From Proteiniphilum saccharofermentans (lineage in GTDB: Bacteria; Bacteroidota; Bacteroidia; Bacteroidales; Dysgonomonadaceae): DNA of 64,000 nt. The notes under the pieces were generated by a model. The model was not told where the DNA came from, did no database searches, and saw only the letters and a list, made by a program, of their open reading frames with translations. Positions 33,668 through 45,129 of this stretch are shown piece after piece (position 1 is the stretch's first letter; the number at the start of each line of letters is the position of its first letter). Made by a program: the position numbers and the translations under genes. The DNA is taken from assembly GCF_900095135.1 (NCBI RefSeq), contig NZ_LT605205.1:1302001-1366000 (forward strand). Reading direction: 5' to 3'.

Positions 33668-35563
33668 TCAAATTTTCACCCGGACTCCACCGAAAAGTGT
33701 AGCTCCCGGCATTGGATATCCGACATTGATCTCATATTTCTGATCAAGCAGGTTTTCTCCCTTTATGAAGAGATTCAGCCAATCGAGTAACTGGTAATTG
33801 GCACGGACATTCCAAAGTACAAAGGTCTCTTGCCGGGTGTCAGACGGGGAGGTATAAATATTCCCGATATATTGCACTCCGGAGGAAATTCCCCAGGGTC
33901 CTTTGGTATAACTACCACTCACATAGAGTTTGTGTTCAGGTGCAGTAAGTATTTTATAGGTCATGTTGAGATAACTGTAATTTGCTGAAAAACGCAGATT
34001 CGGCATTGCCTGATAACTTGCACTGAGCTCGAAACCTTTGTTTTCCACTTCCCCTATATTGACCCATTGACCCATATTCGGTTGCGGTTGTTGTATCATG
34101 TTGTCGCCCTTTATATAGAATAGGTTGACGCCTAAGCTCAATCTGTTATCCATCAGCATTTGTAAGAGTGATACCTCATAATTCATCAACCGCTCCGCTT
34201 TCAGATCAGGGTTTTGCGGTGGGAACATGTACATCTCACGGATGGTGGGATTACGAAATCCTTTACTGACGATTGCTTTCAGTACAGTCGTAGCCGAAGG
34301 AGTGAAACTTGCCCCCAGTTGCGGTATCCATTCCGAGCCGTTGATCTGATGGTGATCGAGCCGGATACCTGCATTCAGCGTCAGTTTATTATTGAGTATG
34401 GTCTGTTGCAGGTTCAGGTATCCTGCCATATTGTAGAGCGAGGTATCGGCTAACTGTACATTGTCGGATTCATCGGGAAACTTATTCTTTGCCTCGCCAC
34501 CGAAGTGTTGATAGTCAAAACCGGCAGTCGTCTTATTTCCTGTGAAGAAAGAATAAGACTGGTAGAGTGACACTCCCGCCATCCGGTCGGAAGAATTGAA
34601 CCGGAAGGGTCTCGGTTGTTCTCCTTCTGCATATCCGTCGTTGATCCGGTGCGTTCCGAAGTTATAAAACAGTTTTACCGCTCCCGATGTGTTTGCATAC
34701 TCATTCTCGACAGCAAGTGAAGTCATCCCCCGGGTGATATCGGCGTCGTTGTCGATCATAGGAGCAGTGACCATTCCAGGGTTCGAAGACTCTGTATTGG
34801 AGATATTCAGATCTGCAAAACTTTTCCAGTGGCGTGAAATATCATACCCTACTTTTGCATAGCCGTTCCACTGTTCGAAATCCATATTCTCCCGGTGTCC
34901 GTCAGAGCGGCTGTATCCTATGTTTCCAACTAAGTGCAATCTTTCTTTTTTCCATCCCGTGTATGCTTCCGCATTCAATGTATTGTAACTTCCGTACATT
35001 ACCTGTGCCATGCCGTGCGATCCGTCCCGTTGTTGTTTTTTGGTGATGATATTGATCACGCCACCCATGGCGTTCGAACCATAGAGTACTGAAGCCGGGC
35101 CGCGTACCACTTCCACCCGTTCCGTCATCATGGACTGGTAGCTGTCGGCCAGCGGATGCCCCATCAGTCCCATATACTGCGGATGTCCGTCGATCAGCAC
35201 CAATACACCTGTGGTAGGCGCTCCTCCGATCCCGCGCATGCTCATCCCACCGGCCGCCCCGTTGGCCACGCCGTAACCCATCACACCTCTCTGGGTAATG
35301 AACAGGCCCGGCACTTCTTCGGTCAGCAGAGGCAGAATGTTGGGTTGAATCCTTTCTTCAATCTGGTTTCCTGAAATTACCGATATGCTTATAGGCAGGT
35401 TGCGCAGATTGACTTTCGGCATGGTACCGGTGACAATCACTTCATCCAGGCGGATGGTGTCGTTTAACGCTTCAGCCGGTTCGTTTCCGGAGTAACTGTT
35501 TCCGGCTGCCAGCGGGGATGCCGACAGCACGATGCAATATAATAAGAGGGTGATTTTGTACAT
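33668..35563 (-). CDS. TonB-dependent outer-membrane receptor (BtuB/CirA-like)
   Basis: A 631-residue receptor with signal peptide (ITLLLYCIVLSASPLAAG). The TonB box region is close to the N-terminus (DTIRLDEVIVTGT), followed by the plug (NLPISISVISGNQIEERI, VPGLFITQRG, VEVVRGPASVLYGSNAMGGVINIITKK) and a 22-strand barrel ending in a C-terminal aromatic-rich strand (GATLFGGVRVKI). There is no STN or carboxypeptidase-like extension, so it is not SusC-type. The length matches vitamin/metal-chelate receptors. The nearby ECF S-component, phosphoribosyltransferase and Fe-S genes may mark what it imports, but the substrate cannot be read from sequence. Confidence 0.88.
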   Translation of the reverse strand: MYKITLLLYCIVLSASPLAAGNSYSGNEPAEALNDTIRLDEVIVTGTMPKVNLRNLPISISVISGNQIEERIQPNILPLLTEEVPGLFITQRGVMGYGVANGAAGGMSMRGIGGAPTTGVLVLIDGHPQYMGLMGHPLADSYQSMMTERVEVVRGPASVLYGSNAMGGVINIITKKQQRDGSHGMAQVMYGSYNTLNAEAYTGWKKERLHLVGNIGYSRSDGHRENMDFEQWNGYAKVGYDISRHWKSFADLNISNTESSNPGMVTAPMIDNDADITRGMTSLAVENEYANTSGAVKLFYNFGTHRINDGYAEGEQPRPFRFNSSDRMAGVSLYQSYSFFTGNKTTAGFDYQHFGGEAKNKFPDESDNVQLADTSLYNMAGYLNLQQTILNNKLTLNAGIRLDHHQINGSEWIPQLGASFTPSATTVLKAIVSKGFRNPTIREMYMFPPQNPDLKAERLMNYEVSLLQMLMDNRLSLGVNLFYIKGDNMIQQPQPNMGQWVNIGEVENKGFELSASYQAMPNLRFSANYSYLNMTYKILTAPEHKLYVSGSYTKGPWGISSGVQYIGNIYTSPSDTRQETFVLWNVRANYQLLDWLNLFIKGENLLDQKYEINVGYPMPGATLFGGVRVKI

Positions 35564-35639
35564 ACTTACCCTGATAATTGTTTGTTTAAATAGTAATTGT
35601 GTCTATAGAAAGAGTGTGTCCTGTTCAGAGATATCCTGT

Positions 35640-36041
35640 TTATACTATCCAGGGAAATCTAAAACAGGATTCGTCATAGAGCGAATAATCGGCCTTCCCG
35701 TTTACAGCAAATGTTTTTATTTGCCCGGCACCATGTAAAAGATCGATGGCGTATTGTACCGTAGCTCCTGTTTTTATTCGATCTTCCACTAAAAGGATCG
35801 ATTTGTCTTTATAATCGAAGTCTATAGGTGAGACCAGTTTTGGGCTATCGTATCTCGGCTGCTGATCAGTATCACGCAGATTGATCTTTAGAAGTTGTAT
35901 TGCGATATTCAGTCGCTGGTTGATGATCGCTGCCGGAACGATGCCTCCGTTGGCTATAGCGACGATCATATCAAAGGTTTCGTGAAAGGTGATCTCACGA
36001 AACCTTTGCATGACTTCCTCAAATGATTTTCCTGCAATCAT
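35640..36041 (-). CDS. Phosphoribosyltransferase-domain protein
   Basis: A 133-residue type I phosphoribosyltransferase fold. The PRPP loop is ILLVEDRIKTGATV (V85-E86-D87 then TGAT), and the conserved early VAIANGGIVPA matches xanthine/guanine phosphoribosyltransferases, though the protein is short and the hood region is minimal. It follows the ECF S-component gene with a 1-nt gap, so the two are co-transcribed. A nucleobase-like substrate brought in by that transporter is a reasonable guess. Confidence 0.78.
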   Translation of the reverse strand: MIAGKSFEEVMQRFREITFHETFDMIVAIANGGIVPAAIINQRLNIAIQLLKINLRDTDQQPRYDSPKLVSPIDFDYKDKSILLVEDRIKTGATVQYAIDLLHGAGQIKTFAVNGKADYSLYDESCFRFPWIV

Positions 36042-36042
36042 C

Positions 36043-36552
36043 TTATATTTTGGCTATTGCTCTCAATAGGAAGTAACCGCCAAAGAGTTGAATAAGCATA
36101 CCGGGAACACCGAGGCGGAAGTCCTGAACGGCAATGGCAAAGTTTTGTGTCATGCCCCATTCTATACCGGTTCCGACCAACTGATAAGCAAGGATAGCAA
36201 TTAGAATAGCCAGAAGTGATACTTTCCCGGCTTGTTTGGCAACTAATGCAGCGGCAATAGCCAGAATGACTGATTTAATGAGGATAGCCGGAAGTACGAC
36301 TGCGGGTGGCATGCCGAACAACAGATGGTTGGCTAACGGAGATAAGACGGCAGTCAGTAATCCCACGTGGATACCATATTTGTAAGCGGCAATCAGTGTA
36401 AAGAAATAAATGGGCAGGAAGATAAGTCCACCCTGCGGTATAAGGTGTGCCAACTGCGGTAAGAGCAGGTTGCCGACAATAAATATCGCTGCGAACAGAT
36501 AAGTCTTTGTGTTACTGAGATTGAAAGAGTACAATTTGACTGTTGTTGACAT
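36043..36552 (-). CDS. ECF-transporter S-component-like membrane protein
   Basis: 169 residues, almost entirely hydrophobic with five or six helices (TYLFAAIFIVGNLLLPQLAHL, GLIFLPIYFFTLIAAYKYGI, GLLTAVLSPLANHLLFGM, LPAILIKSVILAIAAALVA, SLLAILIAILAYQLVGTGI). GGLIFLPIYFFTLIA, GLLTAVLSPLANHLL and GVPGMLIQLFGGYFLLRAI fit the substrate-binding subunits of energy-coupling-factor transporters. The ATPase and T subunits are not in the window, as expected for group II ECF systems. Substrate unknown. Confidence 0.75.
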   Translation of the reverse strand: MSTTVKLYSFNLSNTKTYLFAAIFIVGNLLLPQLAHLIPQGGLIFLPIYFFTLIAAYKYGIHVGLLTAVLSPLANHLLFGMPPAVVLPAILIKSVILAIAAALVAKQAGKVSLLAILIAILAYQLVGTGIEWGMTQNFAIAVQDFRLGVPGMLIQLFGGYFLLRAIAKI

Positions 36553-36646
36553 AATTTGTTGTTTTATATCGGTTTATATATTTTTCTGGAGAGTGTTTAT
36601 CCGATTACCCGGAAAGAAAACCATATATGGACGTTCGAGAATCTCT

Positions 36647-36673
36647 GAATATCCTTTTTGTATACGGATATTC
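36647..36673 (-). other. 8-bp hairpin in the leader of the ECF gene
   Basis: GAATATCC (36647-36654) pairs with GGATATTC (36666-36673) around an 11-nt loop, 95 nt before the S-component start. It does not match any riboswitch consensus I know; purine and preQ1 patterns were looked for and not found. Confidence 0.35.
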
Positions 36674-36832
36674 CCTACAAAACTATGAATTAAATCATTG
36701 AAACGAAAAAGGGAGATAGTTATTTTTTATTTAAAAAATAAAAAAATACAGATTGTTCTTTGCTTGTTTATATTACTTAGACGACAATCCCTGAAGGGAT
36801 TTAATTAATTGGTTGATATAGATACTAATCAA

Positions 36833-38444
<1,612 letters not shown>

Positions 38445-39038
38445 ATGGAGATAGATTTGAGAAGAATGGAGAAAAAGAAGACTGTAAAGGTCCGGTTCAA
38501 CCAAAATACAGTATTTGATGAAAACGAAGATTTGCTTGCGTTTATGTATAGAGCGTATGCGGATAAGTTGTATGCTTATGGTCTATCGCTTCATTCCGAT
38601 ACAGGCCTGATAGAAGATGCGATTCATGATGTATTTATTGATGTCTATACAAATGAGAAGAGGCTTGCCAATATCTCCAATTTACAGCAATACCTTATAG
38701 CAGTGCTTCGTCATCGGATTTTATTTTTATTACGAACGAATAAACGTTATGTGGAAATTTTAAACGATGTATCTGACTCATTTATTGAAAAAAACAGCCA
38801 GGAACTATGGATTGAAAATGAGGAAAAAACCCATAATAAACGATTAGTCAAACGCTTATTGTCGAGCCTCACCCGGCATCAGCGGGAAGCCCTTCATTTA
38901 CGTTTTATTGAAGGACTTTCTTATGATGAGATATCGGAGATTATGCAGATTAACTACCAGTCGGTCAAGATGCTGGTACACCGTGCTGTTTCCAAGATCC
39001 GTAAAAAAGATGTTTCATCTTCCTCGAGTGCCGATTAA
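38445..39038 (+). CDS. ECF-type sigma factor (FecI-like)
   Basis: A 197-residue sigma-70 family protein with region 2 (YADKLYAYGLSLHSDTGLIEDAIHDVFIDVY) and region 4 (LTRHQREALHLRFIEGLSYDEISEIMQINYQSVKMLVHRAV). It is followed by a FecR-type anti-sigma factor and a SusC receptor with an STN domain, the standard trans-envelope signalling cascade of Bacteroidota glycan loci, so it should switch on this locus when the receptor is loaded. The Met at 38466 (MEKKKTVKV) is an alternative start. Confidence 0.92.
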   Translation: MEIDLRRMEKKKTVKVRFNQNTVFDENEDLLAFMYRAYADKLYAYGLSLHSDTGLIEDAIHDVFIDVYTNEKRLANISNLQQYLIAVLRHRILFLLRTNKRYVEILNDVSDSFIEKNSQELWIENEEKTHNKRLVKRLLSSLTRHQREALHLRFIEGLSYDEISEIMQINYQSVKMLVHRAVSKIRKKDVSSSSSAD

Positions 39039-39078
39039 TATACAGGACTATACATCTAAAAGAGCTTATAAATAAGAA

Positions 39079-40290
39079 ATGCGAACAGATTATACCAATT
39101 ATAAAGATATTGATTTTCTTGATGATGATTTCTTCATCGAGTCTATGATTTCTCCCTCTAAGGAGAGTGAACTCTTTTGGTCGAAGCTTATTGACAGCAG
39201 GAAGATCAATCTTAATGAATTCATTTCTGCTAATATGCTGCTGAAATCCATAAGAAAAAGCCATTATGAAGTGCTGCAGGAACGAAAGGATCAGTTGTGG
39301 GAAAGAATTGATATAACCCGGAATTTGCTGAAAAATAAACGTAAAAAAGGAATTCGCCTGTATAAATACCTGGCTGTTGCAGCCTGTAGTATAATTATCA
39401 TCGGGTTATCTTTCATCTTTCTTTTCAGAAAAGATTATTCGTATCCAGATAATAATCAGGGGATAGATTATGCGCAATTTCAACTACATCATCAACAACC
39501 AAGTCAGGGTGAAATACGTATTGTTACACAGGGCCGGCAGGTTGAAATTGAGGGAGAAGATGCAGAAATAAAGTACGATAATACTGGGTCGTTGTCCATT
39601 AATAACGAGGCGGTGGATCAGGAAACTACCCATGCGATGGCCACGGAAATATTTTATAATCAATTGTATGTACCCTATGGAAAACGGGCATCCTTAACAC
39701 TGGCTGACGGAACTTCCTTGTGGGTAAATGCCGGTACCACAGTGATCTATCCGGCTGTTTTCCCCGATCATAAAAGGGAAATATATGTAGATGGTGAAGT
39801 TTATGCCGAGGTACAACGGGATGAGGCCCGGCCTTTCCTGGTGAAAACGGATAAATTGGAGATTTGTGTACTTGGTACATCTTTTAATGTATCAGCTTAT
39901 AAAGAAGATACCCAAAGAAAGGTTGTTTTGGTGAACGGGTCGGTGGATGTCAGATTGAATGGGAAAAATACACGTTTATCTCCCAACCAGTTGTATACCT
40001 ATAACGGACAGGTGAGTAGTGTGGAGACAGTAGATGTGGAGGTATTTACTTCGTGGCGTGATGGCATATATATATTCCGTGATGAACCTATTGAAAGCAT
40101 ACTTCAGCAGTTGTCCCGTTATTATAATGTTACCATGATCTTCCCACCTCATCAATCATCCGGGATTTTATGCTCGGGTAAACTGGAGCTGAAAGAAGAC
40201 CTTTCGCATTTACTCAACAACCTGTCACAAATAGCTTCGTTTAATTTCGGTGTAAAGGACAACGAATACAGAATACAGTTTAATCGATAA
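39079..40290 (+). CDS. FecR-family anti-sigma factor
   Basis: A 403-residue inner-membrane protein. An N-terminal cytoplasmic part to about residue 92 binds the sigma factor; one membrane helix follows (YLAVAACSIIIIGLSFIFLF), then the periplasmic FecR domain (LYVPYGKRASLTLADGTSLWVNAGTTVIYP, EIYVDGEVYAEVQRD, FLVKTDKLEICVLGTSFNVSAY) and the C-terminal STN-interacting region (PIESILQQLSRYYNVTM). It transmits the state of the SusC N-terminal domain to the sigma factor encoded just upstream. Confidence 0.93.
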   Translation: MRTDYTNYKDIDFLDDDFFIESMISPSKESELFWSKLIDSRKINLNEFISANMLLKSIRKSHYEVLQERKDQLWERIDITRNLLKNKRKKGIRLYKYLAVAACSIIIIGLSFIFLFRKDYSYPDNNQGIDYAQFQLHHQQPSQGEIRIVTQGRQVEIEGEDAEIKYDNTGSLSINNEAVDQETTHAMATEIFYNQLYVPYGKRASLTLADGTSLWVNAGTTVIYPAVFPDHKREIYVDGEVYAEVQRDEARPFLVKTDKLEICVLGTSFNVSAYKEDTQRKVVLVNGSVDVRLNGKNTRLSPNQLYTYNGQVSSVETVDVEVFTSWRDGIYIFRDEPIESILQQLSRYYNVTMIFPPHQSSGILCSGKLELKEDLSHLLNNLSQIASFNFGVKDNEYRIQFNR

Positions 40291-40323
40291 TCAATCATTT
40301 TAGTTTAATTAATTTAATATGTC

Positions 40324-43300
40324 ATGAAGCAAGTCAAATTCGGATTTAGGCGAAAAAGAATTCAGATCATTGTTATGATCTGTTCTGTACAATTATTTTC
40401 CCTTTGGGAATCAAATGCACAGGCAATCACCATTCATCAGACCGATAAGTCGGTAAGGGAGATTATTAGAGTTATTGAGGCAACCAGTGATATGGTTTTC
40501 TTCTATAACAATAAGGATATAGATCTCAACCGTAAAGTCACTTTGAAGGTGAGCAACGAGTCTATCAAAAATGTGCTCGATCTGCTTTTTGCAGGTACAC
40601 AGAGCACCTATAAGATCGACGGTCGGCAGATTTATATCATGAAAAAACCGGGAGAGAAGGAGAATGCAGTTCTGCAACAGAAAAAGACAGTTACAATTAC
40701 CGGGACAATTGTAGATAAAAGTGGAGAATCCATTATTGGTGCTAATATCGTGGAAAAAGGAACCACGAACGGAACGGTAACAGATGTGAACGGTAACTTT
40801 TCTTTACAAGTGGAAGAAGGTGCTACACTCCATGTTTCATATATCGGTTATCTGTCGCAGGATATTAATACAGCAGGTAAAACACGTTTCGAAATTGTTT
40901 TACAGGAAGATACACAAGCATTGGATGAGTTGGTCGTTGTGGGATATGGAGTAATGAGAAAAAGTGATGTTACCGGATCAATAGCTCAGATTAGGAGTGA
41001 GGAGATTAATAATTATCCCTCCACTAATATTATGCAAGCTTTATCTGGAAAATCACCGGGAGTACAAGTCATGCAGAATTCTGGTGCGCCTGGAGCAACT
41101 ATGAGTATCAGGATAAGAGGAGCTAATTCCATACAGGGGAGTAATGAACCATTATATGTAATAGATGGGTTTCCGATTGCGAATCAGACTATTTTAAACA
41201 ATTCTGATATTGAAAGTATTGAAATTCTTAAGGATGCTTCTGCTACAGCAATATATGGGTCAAGAGGAGCAAACGGTGTAGTCTTGATTACAACAAAACA
41301 GGGTAGGGCAGGTGCAGCTATTGTTGACTTAGAAACGAGCTATAGTCTCCAATCAATTATTTCTAGGATGGATTTGATGAATGCCCAGGAATATGCCACT
41401 TTTTATAATATCCAACAATTGAATGATACGGGAAAAGAGTATTTTACTTCTGATCAGATTCAGAACTTTGGGATAGGTACTGATTGGCAAAGTCTGGCTT
41501 TTCGGCAGGCTCCGCTTCTGACTACTTCCCTGAATGTGAGTGGAGGTAACGAAAAAACTAGATATTCCATTTCAGGAAGTGTATTCAATCAAGAAGGGAT
41601 TATTGAGGGAAGCAATTATGATCGCTATAGCATCCGGACAAATATTGATCATGAACTCAGTAAGTATTTTGGAATTACATTATCTTCCACTCTTTCTCGT
41701 TTGGATACAGAAAGAAAAGATAGTGGCGGGGGATCTAGAGGAACCTCTTTAATTGGTTCTACTTTAGCAGCTGCACCGACTCTTTCTCCTTACACCGAGA
41801 ACGGGGATTATACAACTTTGGCAATTGCATATCCGTTTGTTGCTACGGATATTATCAATCCTCTTAATTTTATTTATGAAACATCTTCCCATATTAAAGC
41901 TAACATAGCATTGGTCAACGCGGCTTTAGAATTTAAACCGATTCAAAACGTTCTGGTTAAGATATCCGGAGGGGTGGAAAACAGAGATGACAGAACAGAT
42001 AACTATACTACTACAAATTATTTCCGTTCAACAGGTTCTGCGAGTGTGAGCGCAACCCAGTATACCAGCTTGCTTAATGAGAATACAATAAGCTATATAA
42101 ATACATTTAAAGATATCCACCATCTATCAGCAGTAGCAGGATTTACATATCAGGATTTCCTTAATACAAGTTTATCAGGTAGTAGTTCCGGTTTCTTAAG
42201 TAATGATTTTCAGAGTTATAACCTTGCTGCCGGAGAAAATCCGGGTATACCGGGGAGTAATTATACAAAATCCTTATTGTTGTCATATCTTGGTAGAATC
42301 AACTATAATCTGGATAATAAATATTTACTCACAGTCAGTTTCCGGGCAGATGGTTCTTCCAGGTTTAGTGCAGGAAACAAATGGGGATATTTTCCATCAA
42401 CAGCTTTGGCCTGGCGAATTTCGGAAGAAGAATTCCTTAAAGATAATGCTGTTGTTTCGAACTTGAAATTCAGGACTAGCTGGGGGATGACAGGAAGCCA
42501 AGCTATTAGTCCCTATGTGACATTGAATCAACTCTCTTCAGATAAAGTGGTTTTTGATGATGCTCTTAATGCTACCTTCGCTCCCACTAACAGATTACCG
42601 GGGAATTTAAAATGGGAGACAACTTCGCAATTAAATGCCGGGATTGATCTGGGAATTTGGAACAATCGATTGAACCTAGTAGCAGACTATTATATAAAAG
42701 ACACCCGGGATTTGTTGAATACGGTTAGACTCCCCTCTTCTTTGGGCTGGACGAACACTATTCAAAATGTCGGGAAGGTCCAAAATAAAGGATTTGAATT
42801 AGGTCTGGATGCTTTATTACTCGAAGGGCCGTTTTATTGGAACGTGAATACCAACATTTCATTTAACCGGAATAGAGTCTTGAAATTATATAATGGGGAA
42901 GATATTTTAGGTCCTACTTCAGGAGCCCTGTCGTTGAGTGGTAATGTCAATATCTTACGCGAAGGGCAACCTATTGGTATCTTTTATGGGTATAAGGAAG
43001 ACGGATATGATGAAGATGGTTTTATCAAATATAAAGATTTGAATGGAGATGGAGCCTTTAACCAAGAAGACCGTACCTATATTGGTAATCCCAATCCTGA
43101 TTTTATTTATGGACTTCGTTCAGATATGTCATGGAAAAACTTTGAGTTGAGTCTTTTTCTACAAGGATCATACGGAAATGATCTATTGAACATAAGTAAA
43201 ATGTCATATGCATATGATTATGGTTTTGGCTTAAACATGATTAAAGATGTATTAAATAACCATTGGTCCGAAAATAATCCCACTGCAAAATATCCCAAAA

Positions 43301-43596
43301 TCAGTTATTACACCAAATATCAGATGTCAGATCGTTTTGTAGAGGATGGGTCATACCTGAGAGTAAAGAATATCCAATTAACCTATAAATTACCACTCAA
43401 TAAGCTTAAAGCGGATTGGATGAAAGCGTTACAAATTTATGTAAGCGCACAAAATTTGTTGACTTTCACAAATTATTCAGGATGGGATCCTGAAGTAAAC
43501 GCACGAGGAGGTTCTAATTCTACAATACTCGGTATTGACGATAATGTCTATCCTAATTCTAAAACGTTTACATTTGGTTTACGTGCCCAGTTTTAA
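40324..43596 (+). CDS. SusC-like TonB-dependent receptor with STN domain
   Basis: A 1090-residue outer-membrane glycan importer. After the signal peptide (ending SNAQ) comes an STN signalling domain (about 33-110: ITIHQTDKSVREIIRVIEAT), then a carboxypeptidase-regulatory-like domain (about 125-200: ITGTIVDKSGESIIGANIVEKG), the TonB box/plug (ELVVVGYGVMRKSDVTGSIAQI, YVIDGFPI, GSRGANGVVLITTKQG) and the barrel. The STN domain fits control through the adjacent FecR/sigma pair. It is paired with the SusD-like lipoprotein downstream. Confidence 0.95.
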   Translation: MKQVKFGFRRKRIQIIVMICSVQLFSLWESNAQAITIHQTDKSVREIIRVIEATSDMVFFYNNKDIDLNRKVTLKVSNESIKNVLDLLFAGTQSTYKIDGRQIYIMKKPGEKENAVLQQKKTVTITGTIVDKSGESIIGANIVEKGTTNGTVTDVNGNFSLQVEEGATLHVSYIGYLSQDINTAGKTRFEIVLQEDTQALDELVVVGYGVMRKSDVTGSIAQIRSEEINNYPSTNIMQALSGKSPGVQVMQNSGAPGATMSIRIRGANSIQGSNEPLYVIDGFPIANQTILNNSDIESIEILKDASATAIYGSRGANGVVLITTKQGRAGAAIVDLETSYSLQSIISRMDLMNAQEYATFYNIQQLNDTGKEYFTSDQIQNFGIGTDWQSLAFRQAPLLTTSLNVSGGNEKTRYSISGSVFNQEGIIEGSNYDRYSIRTNIDHELSKYFGITLSSTLSRLDTERKDSGGGSRGTSLIGSTLAAAPTLSPYTENGDYTTLAIAYPFVATDIINPLNFIYETSSHIKANIALVNAALEFKPIQNVLVKISGGVENRDDRTDNYTTTNYFRSTGSASVSATQYTSLLNENTISYINTFKDIHHLSAVAGFTYQDFLNTSLSGSSSGFLSNDFQSYNLAAGENPGIPGSNYTKSLLLSYLGRINYNLDNKYLLTVSFRADGSSRFSAGNKWGYFPSTALAWRISEEEFLKDNAVVSNLKFRTSWGMTGSQAISPYVTLNQLSSDKVVFDDALNATFAPTNRLPGNLKWETTSQLNAGIDLGIWNNRLNLVADYYIKDTRDLLNTVRLPSSLGWTNTIQNVGKVQNKGFELGLDALLLEGPFYWNVNTNISFNRNRVLKLYNGEDILGPTSGALSLSGNVNILREGQPIGIFYGYKEDGYDEDGFIKYKDLNGDGAFNQEDRTYIGNPNPDFIYGLRSDMSWKNFELSLFLQGSYGNDLLNISKMSYAYDYGFGLNMIKDVLNNHWSENNPTAKYPKISYYTKYQMSDRFVEDGSYLRVKNIQLTYKLPLNKLKADWMKALQIYVSAQNLLTFTNYSGWDPEVNARGGSNSTILGIDDNVYPNSKTFTFGLRAQF

Positions 43597-43626
43597 TAAT
43601 TTGTCAATCAGATAAAATATCACGCT

Positions 43627-45081
43627 ATGAATACTACCTTATTAAATAGAAATTCTCTCTTTTTAATTATACTATTTCTTGTAACTTTACTATCCTGTGA
43701 AGATTTGCTTGAAGAGAGGCCTAAGACAGTGGCAGAGGAATTATTTTATAATACTCCGGAAGAGGTTGAGACTGCTGTCAATGCTGTATATTTATCTTTC
43801 AAGGGGGCTACCTGGAGCGAGTTGATTGTCCGGCTGGATGCCCATACGGATTGGGGATATGGCAGAGGAAGCCGTTCGATACTTAGTAATGTGCAGGGTT
43901 TTACAAGTATAGACGAAATGAATGATTATTGGGTTAATTTTTATTCTATTATCCGAAATGCGAATATCGTTATTTTAAATACAAAGGAGAATGAAAAAAT
44001 TTCAACGGCACAAGTGGAACGTTTTGTTGCCGAGGTGCGTTTCTTGAGAGCTTTAGCCTATTATCATCTGGTGCGGAATTATGGAGCTGTTCCCCTTAGA
44101 ACAGAGAATAACCTAAAAGAAAGGGATCTCGTTAAGTCGCCGGTTACAGATATTTATACCTTTATCCGTGAAGATCTGGAGTATGCCGAGACGTATTTGC
44201 CTGAGACTCCTTCAAAATCGGGTAAGCCCGGTATTTATGCAGCGAAAACACTTTTAGCTGACGTATACCTTACGCTAGGAGAATACGCTAACGCAAGAGA
44301 TAAGGCGGACGAAGTAATCAAATCGAACAAATATACGCTCGTTTCTGTCACATCCGCAGATGACCTGAGGGCAAACGTATTCGGTCCCGACCTGATAACC
44401 AGCAGCGAAGAAATATTTTATATCAAATACACACGTCAGGTAGGGTTTGGTAACTGGATATTATGGGTATTGAATCATGAAGCTTCAGGACACTTTAATT
44501 TTGGAGGGGCTTACGCTCATTACAGTGATGCTACAAATATATTTTTCGTAAACTGGGATGAAAATGATCTGCGAAAACGTCTTTGGGATAATATTGATTT
44601 TGGCCTGGGTGCGACCACTATGGTGTGTGGAAAATATGCAGATACAGAAGCAGTGGATAGGTCTACGGGTGCCGGAAATGATCTGCCACTGATGCGTTAT
44701 CCCGATGCCTTGCTTATTTATGCTGAGGCTTCTTGTATGGCTGCGAATGGCCCGACTGCAGAAGGAATGGAAATGCTGAATCAGGTACACCGGAGAGCGT
44801 ATGGTATAGATCCAGAAACAGTTTCTTCAATTGACTTTAAAGTAGGGGAGTATGATGCTCTATCTTTTCAGGATTTAGTTTTACAGGAACGTGCGTATGA
44901 ATTTATTTTTGAAGGAAAACGCTGGTATGATTTAAAAAGAACAGGAAAAGCAAATGAGATTATTGGTGAGGCAAAAAAAGTAACCATTCCTGAAAAAGCT
45001 TATCTATGGCCGATTCCTTCATCCGAATTAAATTACAATCAAGCACTTGATCCGAAAAACGACCAGAATCCCGGTTATTAA
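43627..45081 (+). CDS. SusD/RagB-family glycan-binding lipoprotein
   Basis: A 484-residue surface lipoprotein (TLLSC, C24) followed by EDLLEERPKT, typical of the family. TPR-like helices with RFLRALAYYHLVRNYGAVPL and the C-terminal QDLVLQERAYEFIFEGKRWYDLKRTGK are SusD hallmarks, as is the terminal PIPSSELNYN. It forms the lid on the SusC channel. The bound glycan is not evident; the GH78 remnant in the same locus hints at a rhamnose-containing glycan. Confidence 0.94.
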   Translation: MNTTLLNRNSLFLIILFLVTLLSCEDLLEERPKTVAEELFYNTPEEVETAVNAVYLSFKGATWSELIVRLDAHTDWGYGRGSRSILSNVQGFTSIDEMNDYWVNFYSIIRNANIVILNTKENEKISTAQVERFVAEVRFLRALAYYHLVRNYGAVPLRTENNLKERDLVKSPVTDIYTFIREDLEYAETYLPETPSKSGKPGIYAAKTLLADVYLTLGEYANARDKADEVIKSNKYTLVSVTSADDLRANVFGPDLITSSEEIFYIKYTRQVGFGNWILWVLNHEASGHFNFGGAYAHYSDATNIFFVNWDENDLRKRLWDNIDFGLGATTMVCGKYADTEAVDRSTGAGNDLPLMRYPDALLIYAEASCMAANGPTAEGMEMLNQVHRRAYGIDPETVSSIDFKVGEYDALSFQDLVLQERAYEFIFEGKRWYDLKRTGKANEIIGEAKKVTIPEKAYLWPIPSSELNYNQALDPKNDQNPGY

Positions 45082-45129
45082 TAATTGATCAATTACATTA
45101 TGTCATAAATTTATTAAAATTAGGACGTT

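Noticed and set aside
35564-35639. Cobalamin riboswitch ahead of the TonB receptor.
   Set aside because: Only 76 nt separate it from the gene upstream, too short for the aptamer, and no B12 box was seen.
36553-36832. Purine or preQ1 riboswitch ahead of the ECF S-component gene.
   Set aside because: The leader has one 8-bp hairpin but none of the conserved core bases of those aptamers.
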